7,320 nucleotides of DNA from Neisseriaceae bacterium (GTDB taxonomy: Bacteria > Pseudomonadota > Gammaproteobacteria > Burkholderiales > Neisseriaceae): NCBI GenBank assembly GCA_017989485.1, contig JAGNPU010000086.1, positions 1 to 7,320 on the forward strand, given 5' to 3'. The stretch's first letter is position 1. The number at the start of each line of letters is the position of its first letter. The notes beneath the pieces are model-generated. The model made no database searches and was not told the origin of the DNA. It was given only the letters and a program-made list of their open reading frames with translations. Shown one piece after another: positions 1 to 5,489 of this stretch. Position numbers and translations under genes: made by a program.

Positions 1-137
1 TATTGTGTTTTTATAGTAAAACTTAGTTTTGTATGGTAAATCTAGACCTGATGGCAGCGTTCGTCAAGGTATTTAACCCTAGGCGATGGGGTGTGAGGCA
101 AGCTGGATGACGACGGCAAGCCCAAATGAAGCCACTC

Positions 138-189
138 ACCGAGTGTGCCCTCCGACGCCGTCATCCTCGCGCAGGCGGGGGGATCCAGC
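138..189 (+). repeat. Copy 1 of a ~50-base intergenic repeat (left, forward)
   Basis: This copy shares the exact 14-base core CGCCGTCATCCTCG (156-169) with the reverse complement of 695-708. The match extends outward to ACC-RAG-T-R-TGCCC at the outer side (138-150) and to TCCAGC at the inner side. Over 141-169 I count 23 of 29 identical bases. CCTCGC (165-170) and GCGGGG (175-180) pair around a GCAG loop, with one G-T pair, making an ATCC...GGAT hairpin. The form resembles the Neisseria dRS3 type of repeat (ATTCCC-N8-GGGAAT) and the widespread proteobacterial 'GTCATCCTCGC' intergenic repeats. That resemblance is from memory, not from a search. Confidence 0.75.
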
Positions 190-310
190 AAGGGTTGATC
201 GTGAGCATACTGTCTTAATATTGGTCGTATACAAACCATGGCTTATTACCCCATTAGGTCGCGCTTGCCCAGCGTGGGGAGTAAGGTGTATGCGCATCCT
301 TCATCAGCGC

Positions 311-350
311 TACTTCAGTGACCTCACCATGCTTAAACCTCAGTGAAGTA
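311..350. repeat. Inverted repeat, TACTTCA arms
   Basis: TACTTCAGTGA (311-321) faces TCAGTGAAGTA (340-350). Seven outer pairs and three inner pairs form, with one G-G mismatch between them and an 18-base loop. AGTGACCTCACCA at 317-329 recurs as AGCGACCTCACCA at 755-767, a direct repeat with one difference. Confidence 0.5.
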
Positions 351-378
351 CCTCCCCTTTAAGCCGCCGAGTCAGGTT

Positions 379-467
379 CTAGCGGGCCAGATGAAGCAGG
401 CAAACGCTTGTGGTGGTCGACCAGTTTCTATAGGAGACCGCCACTCTTGCCTGCGCTGGCACGCTAG
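379..467. repeat. Long interrupted palindrome (four nested stem blocks)
   Basis: Four arms pair in nested order. CTAGCG (379-384) pairs with CGCTAG (462-467). GCCAG (386-390) pairs with CTGGC (456-460). CAGGCAA (397-403) pairs with TTGCCTG (447-453). GTGGTGGTC (410-418) pairs with GACCGCCAC (436-444) with one G-T type mismatch. The internal loops are short and the terminal loop spans 419-435. That gives 26 Watson-Crick pairs plus one wobble over 89 bases, which is far more than expected by chance and suggests a folded RNA or a cruciform-prone DNA element. Confidence 0.7.
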
Positions 468-482
468 GTTCTGGCGAGGGGA

Positions 483-507
483 CCCCTTACGGCAACGGCG
501 TAAGGGG
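483..507. repeat. Perfect 9-base-pair hairpin
   Basis: CCCCTTACG (483-491) is the exact reverse complement of CGTAAGGGG (499-507), with a 7-base loop. No T-tract follows on either strand, so it does not look like an intrinsic terminator. It lies between the long palindrome and the next hairpin of the same block. Confidence 0.65.
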
Positions 508-537
508 CGGCTGACCGGGGTGGCGTTTTCTTTGCAT

Positions 538-584
538 ACTTTCTTTTGGCCACGCAAAAGAAAGTCTGTCGCCCTACAGGGCGA
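538..584. repeat. Tandem hairpins: ACTTTCTTTTG/CAAAAGAAAGT and TCGCCC/GGGCGA
   Basis: ACTTTCTTTTG (538-548) and CAAAAGAAAGT (555-565) form a perfect 11-base-pair stem with a 6-base loop. It is followed at once by TCGCCC (569-574) and GGGCGA (579-584) around TACA. A stem of the CTTTCTTTTG...CAAAAGAAAG type is common in proteobacterial intergenic repeats, often with a GTCATCC-type repeat nearby, and is often mistranslated into short spurious proteins. That pairing is recalled knowledge. Both parts are present here. Confidence 0.7.
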
Positions 585-658
585 AAGGCAACGACTGATT
601 AATAGCGACATAGCCGAAGCATAAACAAGGGTTTTAGGCTTAACCGTCACGGCCATCA

Positions 659-685
659 GGGCCCAGCCTACGGCTGGCTGGACCC
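659..685. repeat. Imperfect inverted repeat, GGGCCCAGCC / GGCTGGACCC
   Basis: The ten-base arms at 659-668 and 676-685 pair with one mismatch around a 7-base spacer. A smaller alternative pairing is CAGCC (664-668) with GGCTG (672-676). It abuts and partly overlaps the right copy of the 50-base repeat. Confidence 0.5.
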
Positions 686-726
686 TCGCATTCTCGAGGA
701 TGACGGCGCTTGGGGGCATACTTGGT
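675..726 (-). repeat. Copy 2 of the ~50-base intergenic repeat (right, inverted)
   Basis: The reverse complement of this stretch matches 138-189, with the same 14-base core at 695-708 and the same outer TGCCC and ACC bases. CCTCG (684-688) can pair with CGAGG (695-699), so this copy also folds, with a different loop from copy 1. The two copies point toward each other and bracket about 590 bases. I found no convincing adjacent target-site duplication: GCCACTC at 131-137 and GCCTCTC at 730-736 are similar but sit at different offsets from the repeat ends. Confidence 0.75.
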
Positions 727-738
727 AATGCCTCTCTT

Positions 739-757
739 GCTTAAGGGCTGCTTAAGC
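739..757. repeat. Short hairpin GCTTAAG / CTTAAGC
   Basis: Seven perfect base pairs (739-745 with 751-757) enclose a 5-base loop. It lies just beyond the right repeat copy and upstream of the ridA terminator. There is no T-tract, and no function is evident. Confidence 0.45.
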
Positions 758-772
758 GACCTCACCACAAAT

Positions 773-801
773 AAAAAAAAGACCGCTGCTGCGGTCTTTT
801 T
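773..801 (-). terminator. Intrinsic terminator after ridA (possibly bidirectional)
   Basis: On the minus strand an 11-base-pair stem, AAAAAGACCGC/GCGGTCTTTTT with a 4-base loop, starts 14 bases after the ridA stop codon and runs into eight T residues. It closes the minus-strand gene series. On the plus strand the same stem ends in five T residues, so it might also stop transcription leaving the non-coding block. Confidence 0.92.
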
Positions 802-815
802 AACGGCGGACAGAC

Positions 816-1202
816 TTAGTCGTTTAAGACCAAGATGCCTTCGGCTTCAACCTGAACGCCTTTAGGCAGGGCAGACACGCCGATGGCGGCGCGAGCAGGA
901 TAAGGCTTGTTAAAGTATTGGGCCATGATTTCATTAAAGGTGGCAAAGTTGCCCAGGTCGGTCAAGAACGCGTTGATTTTCACCACGTCATCCATGGTGC
1001 CGCCTGCTTCTTCAACAATGGCTTTGAAGTTTTTGAATACTTGATGAGTCTCTTCAGCAAAACCGCCGGCAACGACTTCACCCGTGGTGGGATTCAAAGG
1101 GATTTGGCCAGACAAATACACGGTGTTGCCCGCACGAACGGCTTGTGAATAGGCGCCGATGGCGGCAGGGGCGTTGTCGGTGTGAATAATGGTTTTTGCC
1201 AT
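816..1202 (-). CDS. ridA: RidA, reactive enamine/imine deaminase
   Basis: A cytosolic trimeric hydrolase of the YjgF/YER057c/UK114 family. It releases ammonia from 2-aminoacrylate and related enamines or imines made by PLP enzymes such as threonine/serine dehydratase, which protects other PLP enzymes from damage. The 128-residue length is typical. Family marks seen are GAYSQAV (16-22), YLSGQ (29-33), and YPAR with the substrate-carboxylate-binding arginine at R104, followed by [10 protein letters not shown] with E119. The cysteine found two residues after this arginine in the E. coli protein is alanine here, a common variant. The start is well supported: AGGAG at 1210-1214 lies 7 bases upstream. 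It is the last gene of the series, four bases after the hemW stop, and a strong terminator follows. Confidence 0.96.
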   Translation of the reverse strand: MAKTIIHTDNAPAAIGAYSQAVRAGNTVYLSGQIPLNPTTGEVVAGGFAEETHQVFKNFKAIVEEAGGTMDDVVKINAFLTDLGNFATFNEIMAQYFNKPYPARAAIGVSALPKGVQVEAEGILVLND

Positions 1203-1206
1203 GGGA

Positions 1207-2382
1207 TTACTCCTGTAAAAATAGCTGTAGTAAGTTGTTTAAAAATCGCTGACCCATTAAGGTGGGCGCAAGTTTGGTGGGATCTTCGGCTAACAATCCC
1301 TGTTTTTGGGCTTGCTCTAGTATGGGGGAAATCACGCTCAGGCTCAAGCCAGTTCTTTCTTGAAAATAGCCGGACGGGACACCCTGGTGTAGGCGCAGGG
1401 CATTCATCATGAACTCGAACGGCAGGTCGGCTTTGGCCACCGGCGTGCGGCTGGCCACCTGGCCATTGCTGAGGCTATTGAGCAGGTAATCGTTGGGGTG
1501 GCGACGGCGGGTGGTGCGCTCAACGTGGCTAGGGTAGGAGATCTTGCCGTGGGCGCCGGCGCCGATGCCGATGTAGTCGCCAAAGCGCCAATAGTTTAAA
1601 TTGTGCTGGGCGTAGTGTTGGTGTTTGGCAAAGGCTGAGGTTTCGTAGTGTTCAAAGCCTGCGGCGGCCAAGGTGGCGTGGACGGCCTCTTCAATGTCTA
1701 GGGCCAGTTCGTCGGCGGGGATGCCGCGCGGCGGCGTGTGGCCAAAGGCGGTGTTGGGCTCTAGGGTCAAATGATAGGCGCTGATGTGGCTGACGCCGAG
1801 GTCGATGGCGGTTTGGACGTCGGCGACGGCCTGGGCCACGGTCTGCTGTGGCAGGGCGTACATTAAATCGACGTTAACCCGTTCAAACGCCGTCGTGGCC
1901 AGGGTGATGGCGTCTATGGCTTCTTGGGCCTGATGAATGCGGCCTAGGGCGTTTAAATGGTCGTTATGAAAACTTTGCACCCCGATCGACAGGCGGGTCA
2001 CGCCGGCCTCTTTAAAGCCCAGAAACTTCTCGATCTCAAACGTGCCAGGGTTGGCTTCCATGGTGATCTCAAGATTGGGCTTGAGCGGCAGGCGGGCACG
2101 GATGTCGCTGATGAGGCCGTTCATGGCCTTGGCGCTGAACAGGCTGGGCGTGCCGCCGCCGATGAAGATGCTTTCAATCGGCCGGCCCCAGACGTTGGGC
2201 AGTTCAAGCTCTAAGTCTTTAATCAGGGCCGCACAGTATTCTTCTTCCGGCAGCTCGGCGCCAGCGGTGTGGGAGTTAAAGTCGCAGTAGGGGCATTTCT
2301 TCACGCACCAGGGGATGTGGACGTACAGCGACAGGGGCGGCAGCGTGGTCAGTTGACCAGACATAAAGGCAATTTCAGACAT
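1207..2382 (-). CDS. hemW: HemW, radical-SAM heme chaperone
   Basis: A radical-SAM protein of the HemN-like family. HemW binds heme and is thought to deliver it to respiratory proteins; it is not a coproporphyrinogen dehydrogenase. The [4Fe-4S] motif is C26-x3-C30-x2-C33 followed by F35 ([10 protein letters not shown]), and it lacks the extra cysteine of true HemN. GGGTPS (75-80) is the SAM-binding GGG motif. HNLNYW (260-265) is the HNxxYW mark of HemW, and a HemN C-terminal domain follows. At 391 residues it is near the usual length. The start is uncertain: neither M1 nor the in-frame M7 (2364) has a good Shine-Dalgarno, and family members usually begin about ten residues before [10 protein letters not shown], which would suit M7. 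It follows rdgB after 18 bases, an arrangement common in proteobacteria. Its last codons hold the ridA ribosome binding site. Confidence 0.95.
   Translation of the reverse strand: MSEIAFMSGQLTTLPPLSLYVHIPWCVKKCPYCDFNSHTAGAELPEEEYCAALIKDLELELPNVWGRPIESIFIGGGTPSLFSAKAMNGLISDIRARLPLKPNLEITMEANPGTFEIEKFLGFKEAGVTRLSIGVQSFHNDHLNALGRIHQAQEAIDAITLATTAFERVNVDLMYALPQQTVAQAVADVQTAIDLGVSHISAYHLTLEPNTAFGHTPPRGIPADELALDIEEAVHATLAAAGFEHYETSAFAKHQHYAQHNLNYWRFGDYIGIGAGAHGKISYPSHVERTTRRRHPNDYLLNSLSNGQVASRTPVAKADLPFEFMMNALRLHQGVPSGYFQERTGLSLSVISPILEQAQKQGLLAEDPTKLAPTLMGQRFLNNLLQLFLQE
1210..1214 (-). promoter_or_regulatory. Shine-Dalgarno of ridA inside the hemW 3' end
   Basis: AGGAG on the minus strand lies within the last sense codons of hemW (Gln-Glu-stop), 7 bases before the ridA ATG. 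Ribosomes finishing hemW would stop right beside the ridA start, so translational coupling is likely. Confidence 0.75.
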
Positions 2383-2400
2383 GGCAGGGGTGGTATCCGG

Positions 2401-3003
2401 TTAGCGCCCGTAGAGGGCGTCTAGTTTGTGCATCAGCGCCGTCATGGCTTGGCCACGGTGGCTGATTTTGTTTTTGTGTTCGGGGGCCATTTGCGCCGCA
2501 GTGAGGCCGGCGTCGGGCAGGTAAAAATGAGGGTCGTAGCCAAAGCCGTTGTCACCGGCAGGGGTGTGCCTAAACTCACCGCGCCACATGCCTTCGGCAA
2601 GGATGGGCAAGGGGTCCTCAGGATGGCGCACCAGCACCAACACGCAGGCGTACCAGACTTCTTGATTGGCGTGTTCGGCCAGGTCTAAACTTAGCTTTTG
2701 GTTGTTGGCGGCATCCGATTTCGGGTGCTCGCCGGCGTAGCGGGCAGAGTAAATGCCCGGCGCGCCGTTTAGGGCGGTGGCGCAAATGCCGGAATCATCG
2801 GCCAGTGCCGGCAGGCCGGTGTGGGCGCTGGCGTGGCGGGCCTTGGCCAAGGCATTCTCAACAAAGGTTAAAAATGGCTCGGGGCATTCGGGTACGTTTA
2901 AAGCCCCTTGGGCGATGAGGCGGACCTGATAGGCGTCGAATAAGGCGCCGAATTCTTTAAGTTTACCAGCGTTGTTGCTGGCCATCACGATTTGGTCGAA
3001 CAT
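2401..3003 (-). CDS. rdgB: RdgB, dITP/XTP pyrophosphatase (Ham1 family)
   Basis: A cytosolic nucleoside-triphosphate pyrophosphatase that hydrolyses ITP, dITP and XTP to the monophosphate and pyrophosphate, keeping deaminated purines out of DNA and RNA. At 200 residues it has the usual length. Motifs in order are SNNAGKLKE (9-17) for triphosphate binding, E49, ADDSG (68-72) with catalytic D70 and metal-binding D69, GAPGIYSARYAG (80-91), GFGYDP (153-158) for base binding, and KNKISHRGQA (177-186). All expected catalytic residues are present. The ATG at 3003 is supported by alignment of the N-terminus with the family, but its Shine-Dalgarno is weak (AAAAGG about 10 bases upstream). It starts 32 bases after the small membrane-protein gene and ends 18 bases before hemW. 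Confidence 0.95.
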   Translation of the reverse strand: MFDQIVMASNNAGKLKEFGALFDAYQVRLIAQGALNVPECPEPFLTFVENALAKARHASAHTGLPALADDSGICATALNGAPGIYSARYAGEHPKSDAANNQKLSLDLAEHANQEVWYACVLVLVRHPEDPLPILAEGMWRGEFRHTPAGDNGFGYDPHFYLPDAGLTAAQMAPEHKNKISHRGQAMTALMHKLDALYGR

Positions 3004-3035
3004 GGATTAGGCCTTTTGGGTGCGAAGCTAAGGGG

Positions 3036-3245
3036 TTAGTGCCCTCGTGGGCCGCGGGCAGACAGGCGTGCCAATAGGGCGAGGCTGAACATTTGCCCAA
3101 AAAAACACAAAAAAGCACAAAGAAATAAAAGGTAGCCGCTGCGCGTGTGGCCTAGCGTTAAGGCCAGGTTGCCGAAAAAGGCTGACGCCGCAAACAAGAG
3201 GGTGAAGACCATTAAGGCCACGAGGTATTTTCGTTTTTGGGACAT
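3036..3245 (-). CDS. Small two-helix membrane protein, function unknown
   Basis: I do not recognise this 69-residue protein. It begins with a basic MSQKRK, then has a hydrophobic segment at about 7-31, a short polar turn with His33, Thr34 and Arg35, and a second hydrophobic segment at about 38-59 rich in Leu, Phe and Cys. The tail, ARLSARGPRGH, is basic. Both termini should face the cytoplasm by the positive-inside rule. The frame stays open back to a TTG at 3299, just after the bamC stop, but that extension runs through a terminator hairpin, so it is unlikely. ATG codons at 3251 and 3245 are the plausible starts. Neither has a good Shine-Dalgarno; a weak GGT is better spaced for 3245. It fits the gap between bamC and rdgB and shares their strand, so it is probably real, but its expression is uncertain. 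Confidence 0.6.
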   Translation of the reverse strand: MSQKRKYLVALMVFTLLFAASAFFGNLALTLGHTRSGYLLFLCAFLCFFGQMFSLALLARLSARGPRGH

Positions 3246-3258
3246 AGTCATACCATAC

Positions 3259-3286
3259 AAAAAACCAGCCTTCGAAAAGGCTGGTT
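3259..3286 (-). terminator. Intrinsic terminator after bamC
   Basis: On the minus strand AACCAGCCTT pairs perfectly with AAGGCTGGTT (10 base pairs) around a TTCG tetraloop. It starts 13 bases after the bamC stop, and the stem runs straight into a T-tract of about six bases. It should end or attenuate dapA-bamC transcripts before the small membrane-protein gene, rdgB, hemW and ridA. Confidence 0.9.
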
Positions 3287-3299
3287 GAGGATGTGTCAA

Positions 3300-4418
3300 T
3301 TAACGCAGCTCGGTTTGGAGGCGGCTGAGGAAGGTGTTGGCGTCTTTACCTTGGTAAGGACTGCCATCCTGATTCAGAATGGTCACGGCGGTATGGCCTT
3401 GAGCACTAGGCGCCACGCTGACGATGAGCTGTGGTTTTTCCGCCACGGCAACGTCTTGGTCTTTTTTGCTGAACCAGCGGGTCAAAATGCCAGGCTTATT
3501 GGTTTTGATGGCGTCGGCTTCTAGGTCGGCAGCCTGAACCAGATACAGGCCGCGTTCACGGTTTTCCTGAATCACGGTCAAGCCCACGCGGTCTAGTGCC
3601 AAGCCCACACGACGGTAGGCGCGTTCGCCAGAGTCTTGTAGTTCAACGCTGTTGCCTGAAATACGGGCAAGGCCGCCAGTAGGCACTTCTTTTTGCGCCA
3701 GCTGTTGGGTGACCTGTTCTTCGTTCAAGCCCAAGTACATCATGAATCGGCCCAGTAGGGCGGCTTCAAGATTGGGGTCAGAAGGACGAGGCTGCCACAC
3801 GGTGGTGTCTTTGTTTTTAGAGTCAAAGACTTCTTCCATGCCCTTGTGGCCAAAGAACACGTTCACGCCGTTACGGCTGCGTTCCATGCGGATCACGAAC
3901 TGGTCGCGCTCTGAGGTAGAGTAGACATTGCCTAAGCCCACTTTTTCAAACAGTTTGCGTAGGCCATCGTTAGGCAGCTTGGCACGGTTTTCAGCCCACT
4001 CGGTTTGCATCAAACCGATTTGGGGTTCTTCCGACGCCATGACAAAGCCCATTTCCTGCCAGAACTGTTTCAGCTGAGGCCAAATTTGGTCTGGGCTTTT
4101 GTTGTCGATGGCCAACCAGCGTTGGGCACCATCGCGCTCAATGTGGATGTCTTTGACCTGCGGCAATAGGGCTGGGTTGCCCGTGGCTTCTGGGCCGCGT
4201 TTGCCGGCATTGGCGATTTGGGTGGCGGTCACCGCCCCTTGAGGAATCACGTAGCGTGGGTCCATATTGGGGGTGGTCAAGTCAGGGGGGACGGCCAAAG
4301 ACACTTCTTTTTTGGCGCCGCCAGTTTGGTAATCCAGCTTAGGCTCAGCAGGGTTGCTGGCGCAAGCCGCTAAACTCATGACGGTAAAAGCGCTCAAAGT
4401 GAGTTTTAACGAATTCAT
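3300..4418 (-). CDS. bamC: BamC, outer-membrane beta-barrel assembly lipoprotein
   Basis: A lipoprotein subunit of the BAM complex (BamABCDE), which folds beta-barrel proteins into the outer membrane; BamC binds BamD. The 372-residue precursor has a short signal peptide with a basic K5, a hydrophobic stretch and a lipobox LAAC (16-19), so C19 is the lipidated residue. Next comes the extended segment SLAVPPDLTTPNMDPRYVIP (about 40-59), which in this family is the unstructured BamD-binding region. Two helix-grip domains follow, about 90-215 and 250-372. It is somewhat longer than E. coli BamC (about 344 residues). The start is firm: AGGAAG at 4424-4429 lies 5 bases from the ATG. It is 15 bases downstream of dapA; the dapA-bamC order also occurs in E. 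coli, where bamC was once called nlpB or dapX. A terminator follows it. Confidence 0.93.
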   Translation of the reverse strand: MNSLKLTLSAFTVMSLAACASNPAEPKLDYQTGGAKKEVSLAVPPDLTTPNMDPRYVIPQGAVTATQIANAGKRGPEATGNPALLPQVKDIHIERDGAQRWLAIDNKSPDQIWPQLKQFWQEMGFVMASEEPQIGLMQTEWAENRAKLPNDGLRKLFEKVGLGNVYSTSERDQFVIRMERSRNGVNVFFGHKGMEEVFDSKNKDTTVWQPRPSDPNLEAALLGRFMMYLGLNEEQVTQQLAQKEVPTGGLARISGNSVELQDSGERAYRRVGLALDRVGLTVIQENRERGLYLVQAADLEADAIKTNKPGILTRWFSKKDQDVAVAEKPQLIVSVAPSAQGHTAVTILNQDGSPYQGKDANTFLSRLQTELR

Positions 4419-4433
4419 CTAGACTTCCTGTTG

Positions 4434-5312
4434 TTAAATAAGGTTGGCTTGCTTCATTGCGGCCATTACTTTTGATTGTCCAGCCGCAGATAGTTCCATC
4501 AGTGGCGCACGAACATGATCATTTGGTAAAATACCTAAGGTTTTCAATGCCCATTTTGGGCCCGCTGGGCTGGGCTCGCAAAATAAATCACTGTGTAGTG
4601 CTTGCAGGGGGTCATTTAGGCGTCGGGCCAGGGCCACGTCGCCGGCAAGCGCCGCCTGACACATGTCGCTATAGGCTTTAGGGGCAACGTTGGCGGTCAC
4701 CGAAATGCCACCGTGGCCACCGCACAGCATAAAGGCCATGGTGGTGGCGTCGTCGCCAGAGTAGAGGGCAAAGCCCTCAGGCGCGCGGCGAACCAGGTCG
4801 CAGGCGCGGCCAATATTGCCCGTGGCGTCTTTTAGGCCGACGATGTTGTCGATTTCGGCCAGTTTTAAGGCGGTGTCGTTGTGTAAGTCGACGACGGTGC
4901 GGCCCGGTACATTATACAGAATCATGGGGATGCTGGTTTTGTCCGCAATCATTTTGTAGTGTTGGTACATGCCTTCTTGATTGGGTTTGTTGTAATAAGG
5001 AACCACCGACAATGACAAGTCCGCGCCCAGGCGTTCTGCATGGGCGGAGAGGTTAATCGCTTCGTGGGTGTTGTTGGCACCCGTGCCGGCAATCACCTTA
5101 ATGCGCTTATTGACATGCTTGACGGTGTACTCAACCACTTCTAGATGCTCATCAACGCTCAACACGGATGATTCGCCGGTGGTGCCCATGGCGACGATGC
5201 CTTGGGTGCCGTTGGCAATGTGCCAATCTAGAAGTGCTTGGTAGCTTTGATAGTCTACTTTACCTGTTTCGGTCATGGGGGTGACGATTGCAACAATACT
5301 GCCAGTAAGCAT
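4434..5312 (-). CDS. dapA: DapA, 4-hydroxy-tetrahydrodipicolinate synthase
   Basis: A cytosolic class I aldolase-type enzyme that condenses pyruvate with aspartate semialdehyde, the first committed step to diaminopimelate and lysine. I choose the ATG at 5312 (292 residues), not the in-frame ATG at 5348. AGAGG lies 5 bases upstream of 5312, the protein then begins [12 protein letters not shown] like the family, and the numbering matches E. coli exactly. The catalytic residues are all present: Schiff-base K161, the triad T44, Y107 and Y133, T45, and R138. Lysine-site residues S48, H56, N80, E84 and Y106 are kept, but E. coli H53 is valine here. Late motifs [14 protein letters not shown] and [13 protein letters not shown] are typical. 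It is the first gene of the minus-strand series, followed by bamC. Confidence 0.96.
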   Translation of the reverse strand: MLTGSIVAIVTPMTETGKVDYQSYQALLDWHIANGTQGIVAMGTTGESSVLSVDEHLEVVEYTVKHVNKRIKVIAGTGANNTHEAINLSAHAERLGADLSLSVVPYYNKPNQEGMYQHYKMIADKTSIPMILYNVPGRTVVDLHNDTALKLAEIDNIVGLKDATGNIGRACDLVRRAPEGFALYSGDDATTMAFMLCGGHGGISVTANVAPKAYSDMCQAALAGDVALARRLNDPLQALHSDLFCEPSPAGPKWALKTLGILPNDHVRAPLMELSAAGQSKVMAAMKQANLI

Positions 5313-5317
5313 AATAA

Positions 5318-5322
5318 CCTCT
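5318..5322 (-). promoter_or_regulatory. Shine-Dalgarno that fixes the dapA start
   Basis: AGAGG on the minus strand is 5 bases before the ATG at 5312. The alternative ATG at 5348 has no comparable site, and the peptide it would add does not look like DapA. Confidence 0.75.
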
Positions 5323-5358
5323 ATTCGTAGCCTTAAATAGTTAAGCAAGTTTTTTTCG

Positions 5359-5397
5359 ATTGTAGCCTATTTTTACAGCGAACCATAGTGTTTTCAA
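5359..5397 (-). promoter_or_regulatory. Candidate dapA promoter
   Basis: On the minus strand TTGAAA (5397-5392) could serve as a -35 box, with TAAAAA (5375-5370) 16 bases away as a -10. A better -10 match, TACAAT (5364-5359), lies further downstream but has no matching -35 at 16-18 bases. Which is used cannot be decided by eye. Either would give a leader of about 40-60 bases before the dapA ATG. Confidence 0.4.
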
Positions 5398-5438
5398 GAG
5401 CGGTTGTAGGCTTTCATGGTTTATTTCGGAGTAGGTGT

Positions 5439-5459
5439 GCTAAAATTAGCGGTTTTAGC
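5439..5459 (+). promoter_or_regulatory. Candidate ybiT promoter overlapping an inverted repeat
   Basis: TGC-TAAAAT (5438-5446) fits an extended -10 box on the plus strand; the -35 side (around 5418-5423) is poor. A perfect inverted repeat, GCTAAAA (5439-5445) and TTTTAGC (5453-5459), overlaps it. It could be an operator or a small leader hairpin. The transcript would start near 5453, about 37 bases before the GTG. Confidence 0.4.
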
Positions 5460-5477
5460 GCTTTATAAAATTTTTGT

Positions 5478-5482
5478 AAGGA
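5478..5482 (+). promoter_or_regulatory. Shine-Dalgarno for the ybiT GTG start
   Basis: AAGGA lies 7 bases before the GTG at 5490. This supports GTG as the start codon, since the next in-frame ATG (codon 9, in the conserved TMQFG) lies inside the domain. Confidence 0.8.
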
Positions 5483-5489
5483 ATTCGGT

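Larger units (their letters stand above)
1..772. other. Gene-free intergenic stretch rich in hairpins and repeats
   Basis: No open frame here has a convincing start, a ribosome binding site or a recognisable protein. Frames open on both strands translate to low-complexity, Arg/Pro/Cys-rich text, as repeats read through do. Positions 1-137 are AT-rich at the far left and show nothing I can name, apart from a short GGATGACG at 105-112 that matches the core of the repeats to its right. From 138 to about 757 the stretch is packed with inverted repeats, listed separately. I found no tRNA, rRNA or transposase. The left neighbour lies outside the window, so a promoter or 3' end belonging to it could lie in 1-60 unseen. 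Confidence 0.75.

Noticed and set aside
86..719. Overlapping open frames on both strands in the left intergenic block (86-346, 343-624, 372-719)
   Set aside because: They lack ribosome binding sites, run through inverted repeats on both strands, and translate to Arg/Pro/Cys-rich text typical of spurious proteins from repeats.
131..736. Target-site duplication GCCACTC / GCCTCTC around the bracketed block
   Set aside because: The two differ at one base and lie at different distances from the repeat ends (0 and 3 bases), so they do not make a proper duplication.
1..800. A tRNA, CRISPR array or complete insertion sequence in the left block
   Set aside because: There is no cloverleaf with a T-arm, no regularly spaced direct repeats and no transposase frame.
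1957..2290. Plus-strand open frames inside hemW and other genes (also in rdgB, bamC and dapA, and minus-strand frames inside ybiT)
   Set aside because: They are antisense shadows of well-supported genes, with no independent start signals or recognisable products.
3246..3299. N-terminal extension of the small membrane protein to 3299
   Set aside because: The start would be TTG directly after the bamC stop with no Shine-Dalgarno, and the added residues are translated from the terminator stem and T-tract.
5313..5348. Longer DapA starting at 5348
   Set aside because: The extra 12 residues are not DapA-like. The ATG at 5312 has a well-placed AGAGG and gives exact E. coli numbering of the catalytic lysine (K161).
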